64,000 nt of DNA from Aspidiotus rigidus (lineage: Eukaryota > Arthropoda > Insecta > Hemiptera > Diaspididae). The translations under genes and the position numbers were made by a program. The DNA is taken from NCBI GenBank assembly GCA_035079385.1, contig JAVHKY010000013.1:11592001-11656000 (forward strand), read 5' to 3'. The stretch's first letter is position 1, and every line of letters begins with the position of its first letter. Below, in pieces: positions 1-11,635 of this stretch. Below the pieces are notes generated by a model. That model searched no databases. It was given only the letters and a program-made list of their open reading frames with translations, and had not been told where the DNA came from.

Positions 1-2062
1 AGTCTTTCCTCCGACATTCTTCCGATGTGTCCAATCCACCTCAACGACGTCATCAATCCAGTATAGAAGAAGATATCTTCAGAAAACGTTTGTACCCGAC
101 TTGGATGACATTATCAACCCAGCATAGAGTGAGCGGGAGCATTTCAAAAAACATCTGACGTCATCAAACAGTTGATGACATCATTAACCAAGCATAGATG
201 GGGGCATCCTAAAAAAACTTCCGCATTCGACTCTGATGACGTCATCAACTAGTGACGTCCTAATGACGTCAATGACGTCACCCAACATATGTGACATCCT
301 AGATTATGATGATATTATCAACACAGCATAGAATAGGACATATTCAGAATACCGCGTCCTTGAGTGACGTTATCAAATAATTGATGACGCCATCAACCCA
401 GCAGAGAACGTGATATCCTCAGAAAACGTCGGTATCTGACTATGATAACGTCATCTACTGGTGATGCCATCAAACAGTTGATGACGTCATCAACTACACA
501 GTATAAATGGGGACATTTTCAGGAAACATCTCCATCAGAAATTAATGACGTCATCATCTAGTAACGTCCTTGAGTGGCGTCTCCAATTGATGACGTCATC
601 AACCCAACATAGAAGGTGACATCCTAGACTATGATGACGTCATCAATCCAGCATAGAACGTGACATCTTCAGAAAATATGTCTATATCTGACTATGATGA
701 CGTCATCTACTGGTGATGTCATCAAACAGTCGATGACGTCATCAACCCAGCATAGAAGACGATATCCTAAGAAATCTTTCCCATTTGACTTGGATGACAT
801 CATCATCAATCCAGCATAGAGCAAGCGAAAGCATTGTCAGAAAACATCTGTGTCCAACTCTGATGACGTCGTCAACTAGTGACGTCTTTGAGTGACGTCA
901 TCAAAAAGTTGATGACGTCATCAACGCAGCATAGAAGGTGGCATCCTCGACTATGATGACGTCATAAACACAGCATAGAATGGGACACACTCAGAAAACT
1001 TCCGCGCCTGACTTTGATGACGTCATCAATCCAGCATAGAACGTGACATCCTCAGAAAATGTCTATATCTGACTATGATAACGTCATCTACTGGTGACGC
1101 CATCAAACAGTTGATGACGTCATTAACATTAACCAAGCATAGAAGGGAGCATCCTCAGAAAACTTCCGCATCCAACTCTGATGACGTTATCAACTACACA
1201 GTATAAATGGGGACATTTTCAGGAAACAACTCCATCAGAAATTAATGACGTCATCATCTAGTAACGTCCTTGAGTGGCGTCTTCAATTGATGACATCATC
1301 AACCCAACATAGAAGGTGACATCCTAGACTATGATGACGTCATCAACACAGCTTAGAATCGGACATCCTCAGAAAATGTCGGCATCTGACTATGATGACA
1401 TCATCTACTGGTGATGTCATCAAACAGTCGATGACGTCATCAACCCAGCATAGAAGGCGACATCCTCAGAAATCTTTCCCATTTAACTTGGATGACATCA
1501 TCATCAATCCAGCATAGAGCGAGCGGGAGCATTGTCAGAAAACGTCTGTGTCCAACTCTGATGGCGTCGTCAACTAGTGACGTTTTGATGACGTTATTAA
1601 CCAAGCATAGAAGGAGGCATCCTCAGAAAACTTCCGCATCCAACTCTGATGACGTCATCAACTAGCGCCGTCCTTGATTGACGTCATCAACGCAGCATAG
1701 AAGGTGACATCCTCGACTATGATGACATCATAAACACAGCATAGAATGGGACACACTCAGAAAACTTCCGCGTCTGACTTTGATGACGTCATCAATCTAG
1801 CATAAAACGTGACATCCTCAGAAAATGTCGATATCTGACTATGATGACGTCATCTACTGGTGATGTCATCAAATAGTCGATGACGTAATCAACCCAGCAT
1901 AGAAAGCTGCATTCTCAGAAAACTTTCACGTCCAACTTTACAACGTCATCAACCCAGAACACCGGGGGGGGGGGGGTCGTATTTTTAGAAAACGTCCGTG
2001 TCCAACTTTGATGACGTCATCAACCCAGCATAGAAAGGGACGGAGATGACGTCGATGACTGG
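1..2062. repeat. Tandem array built on TGACGTCA (array A)
   Basis: Degenerate tandem repeat whose recurring core reads GATGACGTCATCAACC followed by CAGCATAGAA and a spacer with CCTCAGAAAA. I count about 23 perfect TGACGTCA palindromes plus many one-base variants. A higher-order period of about 700 bp is visible: the block starting at 541 recurs at 1241. The array runs off the left edge of the window, so its true length is unknown. No coding potential was seen. It is homologous to the shorter array at 40.4-41.0 kb. Confidence 0.9.
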
Positions 2063-2160
2063 AGTTAGGTTAGGTTATGTTGCTCAAAATCATTTGCCAG
2101 GTTTATATTACAGAAACTTTTGTAGAAAACTTGGGTTTGTTGAAAGATGTGACCTACTTC
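2063..2160. repeat. Array-associated 3' flank with TTAGGTTAGG motif
   Basis: The unit array ends in AGTTAGGTTAGGTTATG followed by sequence containing ACAGAAACTTTTGTAGAAAA and GATGTGACCTACTT. A diverged version follows the second array at 41032-41130 in the same order. The array and tail therefore travel together as one dispersed element. The TTAGG dimer resembles the arthropod telomere repeat but is far too short to be a telomere. Confidence 0.7.
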
Positions 2161-4300
2161 AGCCATTAGACTATTTTTGTACGCTCAGTATGCGTTTCTA
2201 AGGAGGGAAACAAAATAAAGATGAAGTGGATTAGGAGCTTGAGTGTTTCCCTTATCCAAATGAAGGTGTTAAAATGTGTCTTCAAAAAATGTAGTGTATT
2301 TTGAGGTAAGAGGATAAAGTCACATCCTGAAGTTGGTGGCGGGAGAGGGACGACGAAAAATCGCCAAAATAGACGAACCGTCTCCGTGCGCATGATGGTT
2401 TTTTGCCAAGTCCAAGCAGCGATCAAATTTTCCTCTCGTAAAAATATTTTAAAGCGATTCCAACGACAAAAACAACATCGATGATTGTGCTGACTCGAGG
2501 CTAATTACAATTAGTGACAGAAAAATTACCGTCTCTTTGAAAAGTATTCACTGAATTTGACATTTTGTAAGCTCGAGCAACTTTCGGAAAGGAAAAAAAA
2601 AAAAAACGCGTAAGGCCGAAATCAATGAGACAGAGAGTGAGCATTCATTCGCAATCGTTTTTTCTATATTAGACCCAAAACACAGAACCGCTCTATGTCT
2701 ATTCACATATTGCGACGTCCAAAAGTGCTATCGTCGAGGGAACCTACTCGAGTACAAACGGTATATAGCGGCATTACGGAGAAAGAACAATTGGTTTTTC
2801 CTCTTCTCCGACATAAAAACGAATATTCGTCCGCAACGAGGACGCGGTTATGGCGACGATGTGATGACAGCACATACATGGAGGAGGACTCGCTCACGTA
2901 TGCACGCGCTCGCAAAAAAAAAAAAACAGAATAGAAAGAAAGAAGAAAATAAAATGAATATAGTCGACTATATAAGAATAAGGTAAAATTAAATTCTCGT
3001 CTCGCGCACAAAATATGCATAAATGGAAAATTTGGCGGTTAGAGGCGATTTAGGTGTAGACGTGAAGAAAGGAAATACCCGCCTTTTCATTGTAAAGCAT
3101 TTCGGTGGCAAGAAAATTGCTCTGACCGGAATCGTGCGAAGGGTCAGGCGGAATGCAAATGACTTTTAAAGAACAAACCTTTTCCCGGCTGCATAAGTAA
3201 TAAAAACCGATTTTATTGTAAGTCGCTCCAGCATTACTACCACACTCTCCCAGCAAAATACGTATACGTATCCGAAATTCAACCGGCGAACTTCGATAAA
3301 ATTCGACGTGTATATTTATTTGGGCTGCGAATCATCGCCTCTCTTCGTCGATCGCAAATACTACGTACACACAGTCTATTGTTTACATGTTCCCGATATC
3401 CGTGCGTTTCAATTTTATACAGACGTCCTCCACACAGTACAAGGATACGGTATACCACATACGAGGGAGGAAATTAATTTAACTCGCGATATAGTGGAAT
3501 TGACGAGAGTAATGATGTAAATAAAATTCTAGACGATATAGACGACCTTTTTGGTAGAAAAAGATGAGTAAATACAATTAAATCTTGTTCGGGATTTCGA
3601 CGACTTTCTAAAAAATCACTTCCGAGTAACTCGAAAGTGCATGTATCCTCCACTCGTACTAGTGATCGATGTCATATCAAAAATGTGAAGACAGATACTT
3701 AAGACTGCTGTCAAGACCAATCAAGTAAAACTTCATAATGGGCTTCTTTTGAACTTGTCAGTTTTTATTCTTTGGCTCGTCATCTTAATTGGGGAAGATC
3801 AGCTCAACTTTTGAAGACGCTGATGACTTCAGTCAAATATCATACTACACGAATACTGGAAACTCCACCGGATTTTTGCACTCTATGGGCAAGAATTAGT
3901 GCTAAGGGCACCAAAGTCACACATGCTATTTAAATAAGCTCTAGCTCTCTTAGCGGTAAGAATTAGTGCTGATTTACATCACGTGAATGGGAACCGGAGT
4001 TTCCGATACCTATTCGTCATTTAATGTATTTGCTCCAGTGATAAATTCGTGATTTGATCACTCTAGTTGCATGTTTCAGTGTTCGCAGCTCTAATGTTGA
4101 AAATACTGGATAAGAATCTTGTTTTCGGAACTCATTTTAAGTTTCATGAAGTGTAAGTAGTGCACTGAATATTGAAAAGATCTCATCATTATGTACAATC
4201 CATGATAACACACGGACATGGTCAAAGAAGTTTTTGAGATCCTGAGGAGCACAGCCAAACTGGGAGTCACATAGGCGATGTTTTGGTTCAATAGTGAATG
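2161..4300. other. Non-coding stretch, no gene recognised
   Basis: Short reading frames only, none with a recognisable domain or a convincing splice structure. Contains A-rich tracts near 2590 and 2915 and a CpG-rich, TATA-like composition between 2.6 and 3.6 kb that resembles unique intergenic or intronic sequence. Nothing else can be supported. Confidence 0.5.
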
Positions 4301-4330
4301 CATGAGACGAGACAGTATGAGACTATGATG

Positions 4331-4680
4331 CTACCAGAAAGTAGAGAAACGCACTTCAATGCAAGCTGCAAGATTGAGAGAGAAATAAATGAACAGGATA
4401 AGATCAACAACTGAATGTTTTACTGTATCAACAAGTTGCTGGACCAAGAAATGGTACTCAACAGAAAGGAGGAATGTGTGAACAATCGGTTGGAAGTTCA
4501 AAGAAGAAACTTGTCGAGCTGACCCACAACAAAAGAAAAATAAGACCAATACCCAACTACAACTTGGCCATAAGCAGCGAACAAGTGATCCAAACCTTAG
4601 AATATGACCTGAGATCAAAGCCCGAACCAGAATTTGGAAGGCAAGTAGTGCAGAGGAAGTCCCGGAAAACAACTTGATCT
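4331..4680 (+). pseudogene. Possible N-terminal part of PLE copy A
   Basis: A short frame at 4474-4677 ends about where the foldback element begins. On the other side of that element the Penelope-like RT starts with an ADK-type motif. The position, and a weak resemblance to the low-complexity helical region upstream of PLE RT domains, suggest this is the same element split by the insertion. No diagnostic motif is present, so the call rests mostly on context. Confidence 0.3.
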
Positions 4681-4684
4681 TTTC

Positions 4685-5392
4685 ATATGGCCACAGGAAA
4701 ATTTACGTGAGAATAATCACCTTAAGAAAATCCCTCGCTATTGAAAATTCACCGCAATAAAATTCGCCGCAGAGACAGGGTTAAATTCACCGCGGTCAAA
4801 AAAGAAAATTCTCTGTCACAAAAAAAAATCACTGCGCTGAAAAAAGAAGTTAATTTCTGCTTATGGGAAATTTCATGAATTGAAATAAATGTACAAAAGC
4901 TACCTCCTTGCTCCATAGGGTTGGTAAAAAGAGAACAAAGTACAAAAGAAGAACAGTGAGCAGCTTTCATCCTTCTTACATGGATTTTTGAACGGATTTG
5001 ACATTGGTGACGTATCTCCTGCGAAGGATTCCTATGTGGATTCCTGATTATTTTCGCACAGCTGATAGGTATGACAATATATTCTCATTTTTTCCGCTGA
5101 ATTGATGTTCCTCATTCTTATCATTGAATAATTTTGGCAAATGATAAGACGGGTAAGTCGACTTCCTTTGCGGTGTCTTCTGGGTAATGCTAACAGACTT
5201 ACACTGATCAAAGTAATACATCACATTTTAGAGGGGAAAAATTGAAGTTTGGTGAATTATCTTGCGGTAAATTTTCAACTGCAATCAATTTTCTTGCGAT
5301 CAATTTTCATGCGATCAATTTTTGTGCGGTCAATTTTCCTCCGCGGTGAATTATTTACGACGAATTTTCTTGCGGCGAATTTTCATAGAATC
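4685..5392. mobile_element. Foldback-type element with reiterated AAAATTSACCGC ends
   Basis: The left part (about 4690-4830) carries repeated AAAATTCACCGC and AAAATTCGCCGC motifs. The right part (about 5255-5392) carries the same motif reiterated in inverse orientation, as GCGGTCAATTTT, GCGATCAATTTT and GCGGCGAATTTT. The middle (about 4830-5250) has no coding signal. Iterated short motifs in inverted arms are typical of foldback-like non-autonomous DNA elements. A clear target duplication was not identified. It lies directly against the RT start of PLE copy A. Confidence 0.6.
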
Positions 5393-5394
5393 AT

Positions 5395-6780
5395 TTCATA
5401 GGCCGACAAATGCACCACAGTAGTGGTAATGAAGAAGGACGACTACACGCAAAAAGTGAAGTTGTGTATTGCAGAGAATGGTTACCAAGAGCTGAAGAAG
5501 GACCTGACCTAGAAATACCAGAACATATTGAAAACACTGTATCAAAAAAGAACAATGTTCCTGGCAATGAAAGGAAGCTTGAAATAAACGGCTTGTAAAA
5601 CTCCACCAAGCGAATCGTCCTCAATTACTAATATTGTATGTAGATTTATTCTTGAAAGAAAATTACCAAATTGCACTTAGAGAAAGTATCAAAGACAATA
5701 GCGTGCTGTTAGAGCAATTGGACAAGGTGGAAATCAAGAGTAACTACAAACCGGTATCTTTGAACGTGACAAGCATGTTTCTGGTACCGTACCAAAAGGA
5801 AAACTTCTCATTCTGCTGCAAAACGACAAAATATCATAGGAACGCTGACAGGCTGAAGTACGCTAAAATAGTGGAAGTGATTGTGAGTCAGAACTACAGC
5901 TGCTCCACTAACAAGTTCTAAGGCCAGGAAGAGGGACTAGACATGGGATCACCGCGGTCAGATTTATGAATGACACAGACAACGTCATATTAAACACAAT
6001 CAAACACTAGGCTGCATACATAGATGGTATCCTGATTGCGTAGTCAGGCACTAATAAACAGGTGGACTGAACCCATTTCTTCTGGAGACAAATGGACATC
6101 AAATGCACTGTGAAAAACGGCAATGTCCCTGAAGTCACCATCATCCCAAGGGGCTCCTACAACCACATCAGGCACAAGCTAGAAGCGATTCAGTACGACT
6201 GCCACCGAGCAATTTTTATCCTTAAGAACAAAAAAGAGAAGAATACAGAAATTGAAATAGTAGAGCAGATCGCAGCAGCCAATGGCTACTCGTGGTTGAA
6301 GACGTCCTTGGGAAGATGGGTGCAAAGAAGGGAACCAATGGCAGCACATGGAGAAAGTACTGCGGATCAGTACCACCAGGGAAGAACAAGGTGATAAAGG
6401 TGTTAAGAGGTGATGATGATGAGAGTGTAGGCATCCATCACAACCCACCCATGGTGAAAAGAATGAGTAAAGACTAGACAGAAGAAAAGAACAGAAGAAC
6501 TTCAGCGTTGTGTACAAACTCAGATACAAACAGAGCGAAGGCATCAACATTGGTGATACTGGGAGACTGTTCGACGTCAGGAAATAGGAGTACAATACAT
6601 CAAGGGACAGAGAAGATGGGAAATCGCTGTTTGACAGACACTGTAACAAAGAAGAGCGCGATGAAGAGCGAATATTTGGAGTCATACAGGCAGAAAACCG
6701 TACAAAGAGAAGACAAATCGGAGAACAGGTGGAGATTGCAAAGGCAAAGGCCGCTTGAACAATGTAACCACGTTTGATAG
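5395..6780 (+). pseudogene. Penelope-like retroelement copy A (RT + GIY-YIG, degenerate)
   Basis: Penelope-like elements encode a reverse transcriptase fused to a C-terminal GIY-YIG endonuclease. Read across several frames, this stretch gives ADKCTTVVVMKKDDY (about 5403-5447, the PLE 'ADKG..VVM...Y' start of RT), then SLNVT at about 5755 (RT motif A region), a remnant of the MGSP motif at 5940-5955, the thumb region to about 6270, and a GIY-YIG relic about 6500-6570 reading SVVYKLRYKQSEGINIGDTG. Many stops and frameshifts break it. It matches copies B, C and D in this window at the nucleotide level. Not functional. PLE assignment is confident; subfamily is not determined. Confidence 0.8.
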
Positions 6781-7020
6781 CTTGGTGATTGGACAAGAGA
6801 TGAAGAAGAGAACCGACCAAGAAGATGGCGGCACAATTTGTGGCCAATAGAAACGTAGCACATAGTTCACAACGCGGTATTGTTGTAGACACCAATGTTA
6901 TACCATGCGAGCCAATTTTCAGGACCTTATTCTTCAGTAGCAATTTTGGTTAGCACCTTGCAGTACTCTCGTAAGCTAACCAATAAAGTAAGACTTGTAC
7001 ACTTGAGATATTTTCGACTG
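6781..7020 (+). repeat. 3' untranslated tail of PLE copy A
   Basis: Contains ACCTTATTCTTCAGTAGCAA and a CTCGTAAGCTAACCAATAAAG stretch that recurs after PLE copy C (about 34140-34250) and, in part, near 36960-37020. The shared non-coding tail shows these copies belong to one family. Confidence 0.65.
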
Positions 7021-8990
7021 TCTTATTGGCACGATGATGGAGTCCACTCCTAGTAAAAGGCTCGCATTTACTTCATACCCCAGCTTCCTAAATCACTCTT
7101 CTTCTTCAACATCACGTTTACCAATCTTGACATATTTTTGGCTAGCTGGCAAGAGGGGGCTCACAACTTACCTCGTTCCCCCTTTTCCTTGTTATAAATG
7201 TCTATTCAAAACAGGAAATGACCTCTTAAGGGTATGATCCCATCTCTAGTAACCCGGAGTTTTGATTCCAATTTTTAAAGCTCGCTTTCTCCGATATTTC
7301 GTTTTTGGACTCCATAAGTCAATTGTCTTACGTATATACTCGTTATGTGAGCGCCCACCGCTCGTTCATTTTAGCTCGCCGCATGATAATAATCTTATAA
7401 TGAGCAACCCTTTTATGTTATGCGTATTAGGTGTGTTCGAGTGAAGGCACCTAGCGCACAACATTAGCCCTTGGCCATTATGTTTCTTATCTTTTCCTCT
7501 CACTCACATTTAATTTGGTCGTCGAACTTGAAAGTTTCATCGTTCATCGGTCCGTACGCTTCCTCATTTCCGAAAATATTTCGACGAAAAATCAAAATCC
7601 AATTTCGATATCTCGTTCCTGTAAGACGTTCGGTATCTTAAGTAATTAAGCTGCTGAAGGTTTCGAGCAGGAGAAGCGAACGTCCGGCATAACATCGTGC
7701 GTATACATACTTATCCATTTAGCGCGAATTAAATTCTCAAGATGATAAGTCGAAGTTGGTATAACTCGCGGTTAATAATACGATAATCTCGAGCGTGCGA
7801 GCATCCAGAAACGCGACGAAAGGCTTTAAGAAGCGTGTATGGGTATATTGTTGTATATACGTTTACGAGGGAGCGACGTATACTTGTTTGCAAGTTTTAG
7901 TGACAGACGCGAGTTTACCGTTTGACGTAGGGTGTATATATTCACCAAGCAATCAAGCTTAATCGAAGGAATAATCCATCACGGAGTCAGGTTATGCCCG
8001 CACACATGTCCATCAACGCTACTTTTCTGGCCCTTAACGCCTTTCGGCTGGCATTCTGTAACGATGATGCTGAGGAAGAGAGTCAACTCGACTAAGTATA
8101 CGTAAGAAATCCTCGGAGAAAGGCCGAGCGAGGTATGTACCGTACAACACGAAAACTCGATGTAAAACATTAACCGAGAAAGACGGCGATGAGTTACTTA
8201 AACGGGCGAAACATTTACGAAGTTGATTTTAAAAGACGGAATGATGCACGACGTGCAACAGACATTTTACATTTAACGACGTTTTAACGAGTTATAAAAA
8301 TACCCTCTTATACTCGAAAACGATTACTCTATGGTTATGTCTTTATCGGATGTAAATTTCATGGTATAAAAATGAAGGGAAGAGGGGAACGTAGCTTTTT
8401 TTTCTTCTCGAATGAGTGCGTTTATAGATACGAAAATGTGCTATGTGCACGACTTAGGTTTTTTTTGTATTCACTGTTTGAGAAGAAATTAAAAATTGAC
8501 CAAAGAGGAACGAAAATATCGCACATCGCCACGCGTCCAAATGACCTATTTCCAGTAGCATAGAGAGGGAGATACTCGTCAAATTAATCGACTGATAAAA
8601 CTGTAATACAATCTGACCACTCCAAAAAATACAAATCAATAACTAAGGTCGGATTCGATATTTTTCCCCCAAGTCGAAACAAAGCTGTACACCCCTCAAA
8701 ATTTCCGGGAGTCTCTAAACGAAGCCAAAACGGATCGAAGCCCCTTCCCTTGAAACCACATCAGAACTCTCTCACCATCAGGTTGCCAGGACAATGGAAA
8801 ATTTGCTCACCGCTTTCACAAAAAGGCTCATCGGTATACCCTAAAGATGACTGCTGAATTTTTCTATTTATGAAAAGAATGCCTTTTCAAAAACAATCCA
8901 AGTTCGATGAAAAAGTGCACAATTTGAAGTGGCGGAAAAACCAGAGCACGGCAAAGTAAAATTTGAAGCCTCGAGCCAAATTCTTAGCAT
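7021..8990. other. Non-coding stretch, no gene recognised
   Basis: Mixed AT-rich and CpG-rich sequence with only short, non-homologous reading frames. No domain, splice pattern or repeat match to the rest of the window was identified. Confidence 0.5.
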
Positions 8991-8999
8991 ATGAACATC

Positions 9000-9258
9000 T
9001 TCAACTTTCTTTGAGATCATGAACAAACTAAGAATATTGGGATAGAGCGACGTGAAAATGATGAATGAAGCAAAGTCAGAGGCTTGTGAAACTCAACAAA
9101 GCGAACCGTCCGGTGAGAGTTGATAGTATCTAATCATCATAAAGAAAGTTTTGTTTTTACGTGACAAACAGATATCAATTTAAATGAGACAGTTTGCTTT
9201 TGTTGCCACCTATGGCAACAAAAGCAAACTGTCTCATTTAAAAAAAAAAAAAAAAAAA

Positions 9259-9294
<36 letters not shown>

Positions 9295-9748
9295 AATCAT
9301 CATGTTACAGGATAGCTAAAATTGCGGCCAGATTCACAATTTGGATCTACACAAAGCATCAGAAACTACAGGGAGTTGATGACGCGATTGGACAAGCTGC
9401 GAATCGGCACTAACTACGAACTTGGTACCCTTAGACGTGACAAATATGCACGAAAAGAGGAACATAGTTGAAGAGATCAAGGACCAGAACTGCTGTCGAT
9501 TCAATAATAAGCCTTACTGTCAGGACAAAGGACTAGCGATGGGATCACCGCTGTCGCCAATACTGACAAGGATATTCATGAATGATATGAAAATGAAGTT
9601 TGGAAGTTCGATCAAACACTGGACTAGATAAGTATATGATATTTTAATTCTGTGGCCAGGCGCTAACAGACAGGTAGATCAATTTCTTCTCGAAACAAAT
9701 GCGATGAATCATAACATCAGCATCACAGTGGAAAAAGATAATGCGACC
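9000..9748 (+). pseudogene. Penelope-like retroelement copy B, RT part (degenerate)
   Basis: Homologous to copy A: both carry GCTTGT[GA]AAACTC[AC]AC[AC]AAGCGAA near the RT start. The best preserved piece is 9422-9631, with PLDVTNM (motif A) and GLAMGSPLSPILTRIFMND (the hallmark PLE motif B). About 20 residues on, the catalytic motif C is degraded: the stretch before LILWPGANRQVDQFLLETNA reads VYDI instead of Y[VI]DD. The copy is interrupted by a poly(A) retroposon at 9128-9303 and ended by a MITE at 9749. Non-functional. Confidence 0.85.
9128..9303 (+). mobile_element. Poly(A) retroposon with 13-bp target duplication and perfect inverted tail
   Basis: ATCTAATCATCAT occurs at 9128-9140 and again at 9291-9303, bracketing a 150-bp insert that ends in about 50 A residues with one T. 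Inside is a perfect inverted repeat, arms 9179-9208 and 9213-9242 (30 bp each, 4-base loop). The right arm matches the 3' end of another element at 51098-51129, starting TGGCAACAAAAGCAAACTG. This is retroposition by target-primed reverse transcription with an inverted copy of the element's own 3' end. Confidence 0.85.
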
Positions 9749-9923
9749 ATTCGGACTTGATAGAGCAGTGGCGCGCTAGCGTCGTCACCTCGCATATATC
9801 CTACAGTTGACAATAACTACCAATAGGATTCACCATGTATCTTACAGTTAATAGGAACAACCAATAGCATTACTTAGAAATAACGTTCGCTAGATGTCAG
9901 TAACTCTGCTGTCAAGTTCGAAT
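9749..9923. mobile_element. 175-bp MITE nested in PLE copy B
   Basis: Terminal inverted repeats: left end ATTCGGACTTGATAG, right end in reverse complement ATTCGAACTTGACAG. Inner arms both carry CTAGCG. It separates two pieces of PLE coding sequence that are contiguous in related elements, which gives independent support for insertion. No clear target duplication seen, so the superfamily is unassigned. Confidence 0.7.
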
Positions 9924-10165
9924 CAATTATTTGGACTTGACACTCACACTGGAGAACAACAGGATAGATAAAAAAATTTACAGAAAGTCAACGCACACCG
10001 ACACCATCATCTCAAACGACTCCTACCACCAACCCAGGCACAAGTTGGCAGTGATCCAAAACTACAACTACCAAACAATTTCTGTTCTGAAGAACAAGGA
10101 AGAAAAGAGGAAAGCGACGGAGATCAGAGTAGGTTATTGCAGCCGCAAATTTCAGCTTTGACTTT
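9924..10165 (+). pseudogene. PLE copy B, thumb region
   Basis: Frame at 9931-10161 reads LDLTLTLENNRIDKKIYRKS then THTD, the conserved PLE segment downstream of the RT active site (FLD....GRL.T.VYRK.TH.D pattern), followed by the lysine-rich linker shared with copy A. Separated from the RT core by the MITE at 9749-9923. Confidence 0.8.
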
Positions 10166-10613
10166 TTGCTTCTAAAAAAATTAAGATGGCTTTTGACTCA
10201 ATTCAGCCAATTTTTGGCTGATAATGTTGTGGAGAAATACGAGTCCAGATGAAACAATCAGGAGAATTGGGGCTTTCTCATACATGTGGAAGATACCCAT
10301 TCTCCAGTTTGTATCCATCTCCATCGGATTACTGCACCACTGGCTTTGATGCTGAACGGCTGAATAACTGTTCTGAACAGGAACCAATCTTCCTCATCTT
10401 TTTTAATTCTTTCGTAAATCTAGTCTGACCTAGAGAATGGAGTAGTTGAACTTGAAAACCCTATTTCGCTAGAATCGGGAAATCAAATAAAAATCTGAAA
10501 AAATCTTACTTATTTTGGCTTTTGGCTGATAGAGAATTAAGTAAGACTGGCTTTCAGCTACTCTCTTATCAGGGAAAAATTCAGATGAATTTGGCTTTTG
10601 ACTTTCAACTGGC
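10166..10613. mobile_element. Insertion inside PLE copy B
   Basis: PLE homology to copy A stops after GCAGCCGCAAAT (10140-10151) and resumes with GGCTACAATATTCTG (about 10611). The intervening ~450 bp has repeated GGCTTTTGACT and TTTTGGCTGAT motifs near both ends. These resemble, but do not cleanly form, inverted repeats. No ORF with homology. Confidence 0.5.
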
Positions 10614-10850
10614 TACAATATTCTGAACGAGATAGTGAAAGATTCGAGGGGCTAATGGCTACCTTGGAGGCGTAAAGAAGAGAACCCGTAATAGCGCAGT
10701 AGCACTCCGGATCAGCACCACGCATAGAAAAGTATACAAGAAGTTGGAAAGGGCGTTCAGCGGTAATGATATGATCGTGAGTATCCATCACAACCTGCCC
10801 ACGTTAAGAGAGTAAGAAACGACCAGAAGGAAGAAAAGGACGAGGTCAAG
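10614..10850 (+). pseudogene. PLE copy B, linker before GIY-YIG
   Basis: Aligns by eye with 6290-6480 of copy A: both contain GGATCAG[CT]ACCAC and, further on, TCCATCACAACC[CT][AG]CCCA. The GIY-YIG domain itself is missing; another repeat begins at about 10850. Confidence 0.65.
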
Positions 10851-11062
10851 TCCTTTTTATGACGTCACAAAGGTCGAACGCGAACTTTTCTGAAATCTCA
10901 CCTCAGCAAAACCAAAAGAATTCTTACTAGTCATATAATGGAGGTTCTGCGTGTGACTGCGGTGTCCTCAGATTCCCACATTGGTAGGTCTTCTGCTCAA
11001 ATTTAACTGTTAGTAATGCTTATCACGATTGACTTACCTGTAAAAGAACAAAAGAAAAAGAT
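10850..11062 (-). repeat. Dispersed repeat E, copy 1
   Basis: Shares an ordered set of blocks with 37150-37400: GACGTCA[CT]AA, CGCGAACTTTT, ATTCTTACTAGT, TTCCCACA, TCTGCTCAAATT, and a CTTACCTG/CTCACCTG motif. In reverse complement the last block reads CAGGTAAGT or CAGGTGAGT, a good splice-donor consensus kept in both copies. Confidence 0.6.
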
Positions 11063-11109
11063 CCGTAAATATACAAAATCAAGGAGAAACTGAAATAAGA
11101 TAGAAGTAG

Positions 11110-11600
11110 TAGAAGTGGAGTACGTTCAGCCCAACCGGGGAAGGACACGATTCGTCCACCGTGGTCTATCGTGGTCGAAAACGTACCTTTTCGCGCCAAC
11201 TTGTGGAGAATGAGTATAGATCTGTTTCCGCGTTTCCTCGTAAGCTCAAGCATACTTTACCTAGAGATTCTTAATGGTAAAATGAAATTTGAACGCAATT
11301 TTTCCCTGGTGTCTACTTTCAGTATCGGAAAAATTTCAAACTCATTCTTCGTTAGCGTCTCTTCATTTATGCGCGTATTTTAATGGTGAAAAATCTGAAA
11401 AGAAAATTTCAAGTTCATTTTTTGTCCGTGTTGACTTTGGAACAAGGGCCCAACCTCCTTTTCGCGAGTAGTATAGGTAAAGTATGCTCGAGCTGACGAG
11501 GAAACGCAGGGGCAAATCCAAGCTTACCCTTCTCAAGCCAGCGCGGGAAGTATTTCCTCTCCTTCCTCCACTGTCCCTCAAATCAAAGAGAGACAGTAGC
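11110..11600. repeat. Inverted-repeat element
   Basis: GTTTCCTCGTAAGCTCAAGC at 11235-11254 is mirrored by GCTCGAGCTGACGAGGAAAC at 11486-11505. Weaker inverted similarity extends outward for about 80-100 bp on each side, around a central unique spacer. The left outer part (CAACCGGGGAAGGACACG...GTCCACCG) also occurs at 17268-17300. Likely a foldback or TIR element. No transposase. Confidence 0.6.
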
Positions 11601-11635
11601 AGATCCAGATGGAAAATGTCCGCATGATGTAAAAA

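Noticed and set aside
1..2062. Array as a CRISPR
   Set aside because: Units are degenerate and spacers are themselves repeated. The flanking DNA is clearly eukaryotic and there are no cas genes.
2063..2085. TTAGGTTAGG as a telomere
   Set aside because: Only two units, and the same short motif follows the second array at 41 kb as part of a dispersed element.
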